Below are positions 59,546 through 64,000 of a stretch of 64,000 nucleotides of DNA, piece by piece; the first letter of the stretch is position 1; the number at the start of each line of letters is the position of its first letter. Source of the DNA: Pseudooceanicola pacificus. Lineage in GTDB: Bacteria > Pseudomonadota > Alphaproteobacteria > Rhodobacterales > Rhodobacteraceae. Where the stretch lies: NCBI RefSeq assembly GCF_009789075.1, contig NZ_WNXQ01000004.1, forward strand, positions 310,001 to 374,000. Direction: 5' to 3'. The position numbers and the translations under genes were made by a program. Below the pieces are notes generated by a model that did no database searches, was not told the DNA's origin, and saw only the letters and a list, made by a program, of their open reading frames with translations.

Positions 59546-60556
59546 TCAGTTGCCACTGAAGAAGTCGTTCAGCAGCTGTTCCGTTCGCTCCGGGCATTCC
59601 GACGCCAGCCAGTGGCCGCAACCTGCAAGGCTTTGCCCGCGCAGATCCGTGGCAGCGTTTTCCAACTGCAATTCCAGCAGGTTGCCGGTGCTGATCAGGC
59701 CGGCCCCGGCGATGTCGGCTTCGGCAGTGCCTTCGCCTCCAAGCCACAGAACCGGCATGTCCAGCTTGTTGCCTGCCTCGAACCATGCCCTGTTCGCTGC
59801 CGCGTCCCTGTCGAATGCGCGGTAGTAGTTGAACCCCGCATGCATGGCGCCCACTGCGGTATAGCTGCGCAGGAACTCCTGGATGTCCGCCTCGTCGAAA
59901 CCGCGGGGATTGTAGGTGAACCCGCTCCAGAAAATGTCGAGAAAGATGCGCTCGCGGCCCTGGGTCAGCGCTTCCGGCAGGTCCGGCACCGCGTTGAATG
60001 CGAAATGCCAGGGGGCAAGCGCCTCGGAATAGGGCATGCCCATCAGGGGCACGTCGAGGATGGCGAGGCGCTGGACCATCTCGGGGTGATTGCGCGCAAT
60101 GGCAAAGGCGACCTGTCCGCCCAGATCGTGCCCCGCGATGGAAAAGCGCGTGAGGCCAAGCTGGCGCGCCAGGGCGACGATATCCTCGCCGATGACATCC
60201 TTTTCATAGCCACTTTCCGGGCGGGTGGAGTCGCCGAGACCACGGGTATCGACCGCGATGACGTCAAAGGTCTCTGCCAGCCCCGGCATGATCTTGTGCC
60301 ACTCCCACCATGTTGTCGGCCAGCCGTGCAACAGGATCAGCGGCTCCCCCTCGCCGCCCCGCACATAGTGCAGACGGACATCCCCGACGGCGGTGCGATG
60401 GTGCCGGAATCCGGTGTCAGCCCCCAGGCTTGGGGTCAGTTCCAGCGTTGCTTCTGTCGCGGAGGAAGCGTCGGCCGCCTGCGCCCATGCGGGCATGGTG
60501 GCGCCTGTGGCAAGCAACAAGCCGAGCGCGATGGCATGCCTTGTGAGTGGTGTCAT
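59546..60556 (-). CDS. Exported alpha/beta-hydrolase, epoxide hydrolase-like
   Basis: A 336-aa alpha/beta-hydrolase with an N-terminal signal peptide (about 1-26, ending AWAQA). The oxyanion motif HGWPTTWWEW is at about 78-87. The nucleophile is an Asp in AGHDLGGQVA rather than Ser, which is the epoxide hydrolase/haloalkane dehalogenase pattern. The C-terminal GCGHWLASECPE carries the catalytic His. Relatives include secreted epoxide hydrolases such as the CFTR-inhibitory factor Cif. Its promoter holds three boxes matching those of the TetR at 46371-46949. Confidence 0.87.
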   Translation of the reverse strand: MTPLTRHAIALGLLLATGATMPAWAQAADASSATEATLELTPSLGADTGFRHHRTAVGDVRLHYVRGGEGEPLILLHGWPTTWWEWHKIMPGLAETFDVIAVDTRGLGDSTRPESGYEKDVIGEDIVALARQLGLTRFSIAGHDLGGQVAFAIARNHPEMVQRLAILDVPLMGMPYSEALAPWHFAFNAVPDLPEALTQGRERIFLDIFWSGFTYNPRGFDEADIQEFLRSYTAVGAMHAGFNYYRAFDRDAAANRAWFEAGNKLDMPVLWLGGEGTAEADIAGAGLISTGNLLELQLENAATDLRGQSLAGCGHWLASECPERTEQLLNDFFSGN

Positions 60557-60641
60557 GGTCGGTTTCCTTCATCGGACTATGGAGTGCGGGGCCATGCCAG
60601 AAGGCATCAGATGCCGCGCAGGTGACCCGTGGGTGTTATTG

Positions 60642-60668
60642 TAACAGTCGTTACAGTAACGGTCGGTA
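60642..60668. promoter_or_regulatory. Tandem TetR boxes upstream of the epoxide hydrolase-like gene
   Basis: TAACAGTCGTTA (60642-60653) and TAACGGTCGGTA (60657-60668) start 15 bp apart, 86-112 bp upstream of the hydrolase ATG. The motif and the 15-bp spacing match the tandem boxes at 47013-47039. Confidence 0.58.
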
Positions 60669-60699
60669 TCTTATGGGATCTGCCGAGTCAACGAAATCG

Positions 60700-60711
60700 T
60701 AACGGCTGGTA
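60700..60711. promoter_or_regulatory. Third TetR-type box
   Basis: TAACGGCTGGTA matches the same motif, 43 bp beyond the second box of the tandem pair. Its ends fit the consensus TAACGG-x-x-GGTA. Confidence 0.45.
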
Positions 60712-61031
60712 TGAAACGGCTGGCGGGGGCGACCGCCGCCGAGGCCACAGCAACAGACACAAGCGCGGCACCGTTGTCCGTCCTCGACCAAGGCGTCACG
60801 TGCGACTGCGCCTGTCGCATCAGTCTGGCAAGAGCGACCGGCCCGCCAACCGGCATCCGCCCGAACATGCCAGGCACCGGGACCTCCCGTGCCATAACCG
60901 CGCTTGCCGGGCAGCCCATCGACCTGTGGCGAACTGTCCCCGGGGCCGTCTCCGTTCCGTCCCGGCGGTCCGCGCGCCCGGTTATGCGGGAAAAGGCCTG
61001 CGCGGGATGCTGTCGCCTGACCGGGGTCTTA

Positions 61032-61048
61032 TGTGAAATTTGTTCACA
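61032..61048. promoter_or_regulatory. Operator candidate for the terminal ABC importer
   Basis: TGTGAA-N5-TTCACA is a perfect 6-bp-arm repeat, 121 bp upstream of the binding-protein ATG at 61170. It differs from the CRP site in spacing (17 instead of 16 bases between arm ends), so a LacI- or DeoR-type local regulator outside the window is as likely. Confidence 0.42.
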
Positions 61049-61169
61049 AAAGACTGTCCAGCTTTGCCAATTGTGCGCAGGTCGCGTTGCGTCTCAACTT
61101 GGCTGACAGCCCGAAAAGGGCGGTAGCGCGGGGGAGGAGGAACCCCTGCGACCAACTTGGAGGAAACCA

Positions 61170-62279
61170 ATGTTCACACCCGCACTGTTCCGCAATGCGA
61201 CCCTGACCATCGCGATGACCGTGATGAGCGGGCAGGCCGCTCTTGCCGACACCTACATGCCTTCCTGCTATATCCCGGCCAAGGGGATCGAGACCACTGT
61301 CAGCTACGAAGGGCGCGAAGGCCCCTACCGCATCGCCCTGGTCAATGGCCATACCGGCATCCCGTGGCGGGAACAGATGATCAAGACCACGCGGGCCTGG
61401 GCCAAACGTCCCGAAAACGCCAAGAACATCGCGGAACTGAACGTGGTGTCGACCGGCGGCGACGTGGCCGCCCAGATCGCCGCCATAGATAACTTCATCC
61501 AGGCCGGTTACGACGCCGTGGTATTTATCGCGGTCAACCCGACCGCCTTTCAGGCGGTGATCACCCGGGCCGAGCGCGCCGGCACGGTTCTGGTATCCTT
61601 CGACAACCCGGTGGACAGCGAGCGCGTGCTGCGCATCACGCCGGAATGGACGGAGTTCGAGGGCGAGATCAAGACGCAGTCCGTCGTCAACCAGATGGAG
61701 AAACCCGAAGGCAAGGTCCTGATCGTCCGGGGGATTCAGGGCAATTCCACCGACCGCGACCGCCAGGTCGGCGTGGCGCGGGTTCTGGCGAATTACCCCG
61801 GCATCGAGACGGTCGAAGTGGTCGGCAACTGGGACACCGGGACGGTCCAGAAGGTCACGACAGACGCCATCGCGGTGCATGAACATTTCGACGCCTTCAT
61901 CTGTCAGCATGGCTGCCGCGGTGTGACCAATGCCATCGCGGCAACCGGGCATCCCATCGTCCCCGTCGGCGGCGATGCCGAGAACGGCTTTGTGCTTGGC
62001 CTGGTCAGGAACCATATCCCCGGCATCTCGGTCTCGACCTCGCCCGGTCAGGGTCCGATTGCCCTGCGCGCGGCAATTGCGCTGCTGCAGGGGGAAACGC
62101 TGCCCTCGACGGTGAACCTGCCCACGCCCTATGTCGAGACGGCCGACATGGTCGAAGGCGTAAACTACTTCCCGGATCAGCCCGACACCTTTGAAACCGT
62201 CACCGGCTATGCGGTCTGCGGAGAGGACATGGTTCTGTCGCCCGACGAGATCAACGCGCAGACGATTGACAACAACTGA
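61170..62279 (+). CDS. ABC substrate-binding protein, ribose type
   Basis: A 369-aa periplasmic binding protein of the type 1 sugar fold: signal peptide about 1-26 (ending ALAD), IALVNGHTGIPWREQMIKTT at about 54-73, the ligand-site block IDNFIQAGYDAVVFIAVNPT, and VLIVRGIQGNSTDRDRQVGV. Two Cys near the N-terminus and C-terminus (C33, about C349) could form a disulfide. The ATG follows TTGGAGGAAACC. A stem-loop separates it from the ATPase gene. Confidence 0.88.
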   Translation: MFTPALFRNATLTIAMTVMSGQAALADTYMPSCYIPAKGIETTVSYEGREGPYRIALVNGHTGIPWREQMIKTTRAWAKRPENAKNIAELNVVSTGGDVAAQIAAIDNFIQAGYDAVVFIAVNPTAFQAVITRAERAGTVLVSFDNPVDSERVLRITPEWTEFEGEIKTQSVVNQMEKPEGKVLIVRGIQGNSTDRDRQVGVARVLANYPGIETVEVVGNWDTGTVQKVTTDAIAVHEHFDAFICQHGCRGVTNAIAATGHPIVPVGGDAENGFVLGLVRNHIPGISVSTSPGQGPIALRAAIALLQGETLPSTVNLPTPYVETADMVEGVNYFPDQPDTFETVTGYAVCGEDMVLSPDEINAQTIDNN

Positions 62280-62292
62280 GGACGATCACGGC

Positions 62293-62320
62293 TCGGGCTG
62301 ACGGTTCCACGTCGGCCCGA
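62293..62320 (+). terminator. Intercistronic stem-loop after the binding-protein gene
   Basis: TCGGGC-T-GACG (62293-62303) pairs with CGTC-G-GCCCGA (62310-62320), 11 bp with one wobble and a 6-base loop. It lies 14 bases after the binding-protein stop and ends 23 bases before the ATPase start. Probably sets a higher level of binding protein. Confidence 0.52.
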
Positions 62321-62342
62321 CCGGATTGTGGGGAGGGAAACG

Positions 62343-63860
62343 ATGGGAGATCCCATTCTGGAGCTGTCGGGCGTCGGAAAACGCTACGGCGGAATTGTGG
62401 CGCTGGACAGTGTCGACTTCAAAGCCCGTTCGGGTTCGATTCACGCCATCCTGGGGGAAAACGGGGCGGGCAAGAGCACTCTGATGAAGCTGCTTGCCGG
62501 GACGATCCGGCCGAGCGAGGGCCAGATGAAGGTCGACGGTGCGCCGGTGGACTTTCGCTCGCCCACCGAGGCCGCGCGGGCCGGTGTCGTGTGCATTTTC
62601 CAGGAACTGTCGGTCATTCCCGATCTGTCCGTCGCCGCCAATGTCTGCCTCGCGGATCCGCCAAGGACCAGGTTCGGGCTGATCGACCGCACGCGGCAGA
62701 TACAGATCGCACGCCGGATCTTCGCGGATATGGGGGTAGGGCAGGATATCGACGTCGATGCACGCTGTTCTGAATTGCCGCTGTCCAAGCGGCAGCTTGT
62801 GGAAATCGCCAAGGCGCTGGTGCGCAATCCCCGCATCCTCATTCTTGACGAGGCGACATCGGCATTGACCGCATCGGATGTTCAGCCCGTGATGCGGCTG
62901 TTGCGCAGGCTGCGCGATCAGGGCGTGCTGATCCTGCTGATCTCGCACCGGATGCACGAAATCGACGAGCTGGCCGATACATGCTCGGTCTTCCGCAACG
63001 GCCGGCATGTCGAGACCTACCGCAGCGGCGCGCGTACCGACCAGCAGGTGGTGCAGATGATGATCGGCCGCCCGATCGAACAGATCTATCCGCAAAAGAG
63101 CGACCCCGCGACCTTTGGACCGACACGCCTGCTGGTCGACAGGCTAAGCTGGACTGACCGGCTGAAAAACATTTCGTTCGAGCTCCGCGCGGGCGAGATC
63201 GTCGGGCTTGGCGGTCTGGACGGTCAGGGCCAGCAAGAGATACTAGAGGCGGTGTCCGGGCTGCTGATCGGTGTGGAGGGAACTGTCACGCTCCACGGCG
63301 GCGACGGGACCACCGGGACGGGCAGCTTTGCGCTGGTATCCGAAGACCGGAAAACCGGGGGGCTTTTCCTGCCGCTGTCCGTCGGGCGCAATCTGACCGC
63401 GACGGGGCAGGGGGCGTTCTCGCGCTTCGGCATCGTCGACCGCAAACGCGAACAGGCCTATGCCCGGGGTCTGGTCGACAAGCTGCAGATCAAGGTCGGC
63501 GATCTTGACAGCGCCGTGGAAACCCTGTCGGGCGGGAACCAGCAAAAGGTCGTGCTGGCGAAATGGCTTGCCGTCGATCCCGATATCCTGCTGCTGATCG
63601 ACCCGACGCGGGGGATCGATGTCGGCACCAAGCAGGAGATCTATCGCCTGTTGCGGGATCTGGCTGCCGCCGGAAAGGCGATCCTGATCTACTCCACCGA
63701 TTATGACGAGCTGATCGGGCTCTGTGACCGCGCGCTCATCGTCTATGACGGGCAGATCGCGGCCAGCCTCGAAGGCGCGGCGCTGACCGAGGAAAACATC
63801 CTGTCGAGCGCGCTTCGCCTGGGCGTCACATCCCCTGCCATGCAGGAGGCCCGCGCATGA
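62343..63860 (+). CDS. ABC transporter ATPase with two nucleotide-binding domains, ribose (RbsA) type
   Basis: A 505-aa ATPase: Walker A GENGAGKST at about 38-46, LSKRQLVEIAKAL in the first domain's signature region, Walker B ILILDEATSAL. The second domain has GLGGLDGQGQQEILEAV in place of Walker A, LSGGNQQKVVLAKWL and LLLIDPTRGIDVG. The usual Walker B Glu is replaced in the DPTRG motif of the second domain, as happens in RbsA-like proteins. The ATG at 62343 follows GGGGAGGGAAACG. Confidence 0.9.
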   Translation: MGDPILELSGVGKRYGGIVALDSVDFKARSGSIHAILGENGAGKSTLMKLLAGTIRPSEGQMKVDGAPVDFRSPTEAARAGVVCIFQELSVIPDLSVAANVCLADPPRTRFGLIDRTRQIQIARRIFADMGVGQDIDVDARCSELPLSKRQLVEIAKALVRNPRILILDEATSALTASDVQPVMRLLRRLRDQGVLILLISHRMHEIDELADTCSVFRNGRHVETYRSGARTDQQVVQMMIGRPIEQIYPQKSDPATFGPTRLLVDRLSWTDRLKNISFELRAGEIVGLGGLDGQGQQEILEAVSGLLIGVEGTVTLHGGDGTTGTGSFALVSEDRKTGGLFLPLSVGRNLTATGQGAFSRFGIVDRKREQAYARGLVDKLQIKVGDLDSAVETLSGGNQQKVVLAKWLAVDPDILLLIDPTRGIDVGTKQEIYRLLRDLAAAGKAILIYSTDYDELIGLCDRALIVYDGQIAASLEGAALTEENILSSALRLGVTSPAMQEARA

Positions 63861-64000
63861 ACGTCTTTCTCGCCCGGCACGGGCGGCCCCTGATTTCGAT
63901 CACCATTCTGGTGCTGCTCTTCACCTATTTCATTTCGATCCATCCCAGGGGGCTGACTCTGGGTGTGGTCACCGCATGGTCCAACCAGGGCACGGCGCTT
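63857..64000 (+). CDS. ABC transporter permease, ribose type (5' part only)
   Basis: Starts in an ATGA overlap with the ATPase stop. The 48 visible residues begin MNVFLARHGRPLISITILVL and include a first membrane segment at about 11-28, followed by a region consistent with RbsC-type permeases (GLTLGVVTAWSNQG). The frame runs off the window end. Confidence 0.8.
   Translation, partial: MNVFLARHGRPLISITILVLLFTYFISIHPRGLTLGVVTAWSNQGTAL

Larger units (their letters stand above)
60557..61169. other. Divergent promoter region, hydrolase and ribose-type ABC importer
   Basis: A 613-base stretch. On the hydrolase side it has three TAACGG-type boxes (60642-60653, 60657-60668, 60700-60711); on the importer side, a TGTGAA-N5-TTCACA repeat (61032-61048). 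Open frames of 80-130 codons exist on both strands (for example 60711-61106) but look like chance frames. No gene is called. Confidence 0.45.

Noticed and set aside
60711..61106. A 131-codon forward frame in the hydrolase/importer gap
   Set aside because: Low-complexity Ala/Arg/Thr-rich composition, no ribosome-binding site, and overlap with regulatory repeats. No family resemblance.
1..64000. tRNA, rRNA, riboswitch, CRISPR, insertion sequence, integrase or origin
   Set aside because: I looked for regularly spaced repeats, transposase motifs, terminal inverted repeats and conserved RNA signatures and found none I could support.

Overview
The window is GC-rich, densely packed and carries no rRNA, tRNA, CRISPR array, transposase or replication gene that I can recognise. 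Gene content points to an alphaproteobacterium of the Rhodobacterales/Roseobacter type, possibly a chromid, megaplasmid or accessory chromosomal region; this is inferred from gene content only. It reads as a string of self-contained catabolic islands. Most pair an importer with its own regulator and a few soluble enzymes. About nine importers from five families are present: a NitT/TauT-type ABC, an Fe/phosphonate-type ABC, two ribose-type ABCs, two TRAP systems, two tripartite tricarboxylate (TTT) systems and an AbrB-type permease.

Region 1 (1-17.3 kb) is a methyl-compound/aromatic catabolic island. It holds a SsuABC-like importer (reverse), a LigM/DesA-like tetrahydrofolate-dependent demethylase, a two-subunit IorAB-like molybdenum hydroxylase, a MetF-like reductase, a TetR regulator, a FAH-fold hydrolase, an ACMSD/resorcylate-decarboxylase-like amidohydrolase, a cyclase-family hydrolase, an SDR, a deaminase-type amidohydrolase and a TRAP importer. 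Every promoter-bearing intergenic stretch up to 12.1 kb carries the same inverted repeat, AAACA-N2-TGTTT, which makes the whole island look like one regulon. Region 2 (17.3-19.4 kb) holds a glutathione transferase with a divergent TetR regulator, and a DUF5655-like protein.

Region 3 (19.4-26.5 kb, reverse) looks like a phosphonoalanine/phosphonopyruvate operon. It has a LysR regulator, an ABC importer, an aminotransferase and a PEP-mutase-superfamily enzyme with Thr at the position that separates phosphonopyruvate hydrolase from PEP mutase. Region 4 (26.6-34.9 kb) has an IclR regulator diverging from a HpaI-type aldolase, a bicupin, a DUF6282 hydrolase, a TRAP importer, a BKACE (DUF849) enzyme and an SDR: an unassigned carboxylate pathway.

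Region 5 (35.2-46 kb) has a secreted tannase/feruloyl-esterase-like protein diverging from a ribose-type ABC importer. One permease of that importer is fused to a strictosidine-synthase-like propeller, a second free propeller follows, and a GAF/PucR-type regulator closes the operon. Region 6 (46.4-60.6 kb) has a TetR regulator, a PDC-hydrolase-like amidohydrolase diverging from a GntR regulator, a forward TTT importer, an AbrB permease, a reverse TTT importer and a TctD/TctE-like two-component system whose kinase carries a C-terminal substrate-binding domain. An exported epoxide-hydrolase-like enzyme ends the region, and its promoter shares boxes with that of the 46.4-kb TetR. Region 7 (61.2 kb to the end) starts another ribose-type ABC importer that runs off the window.
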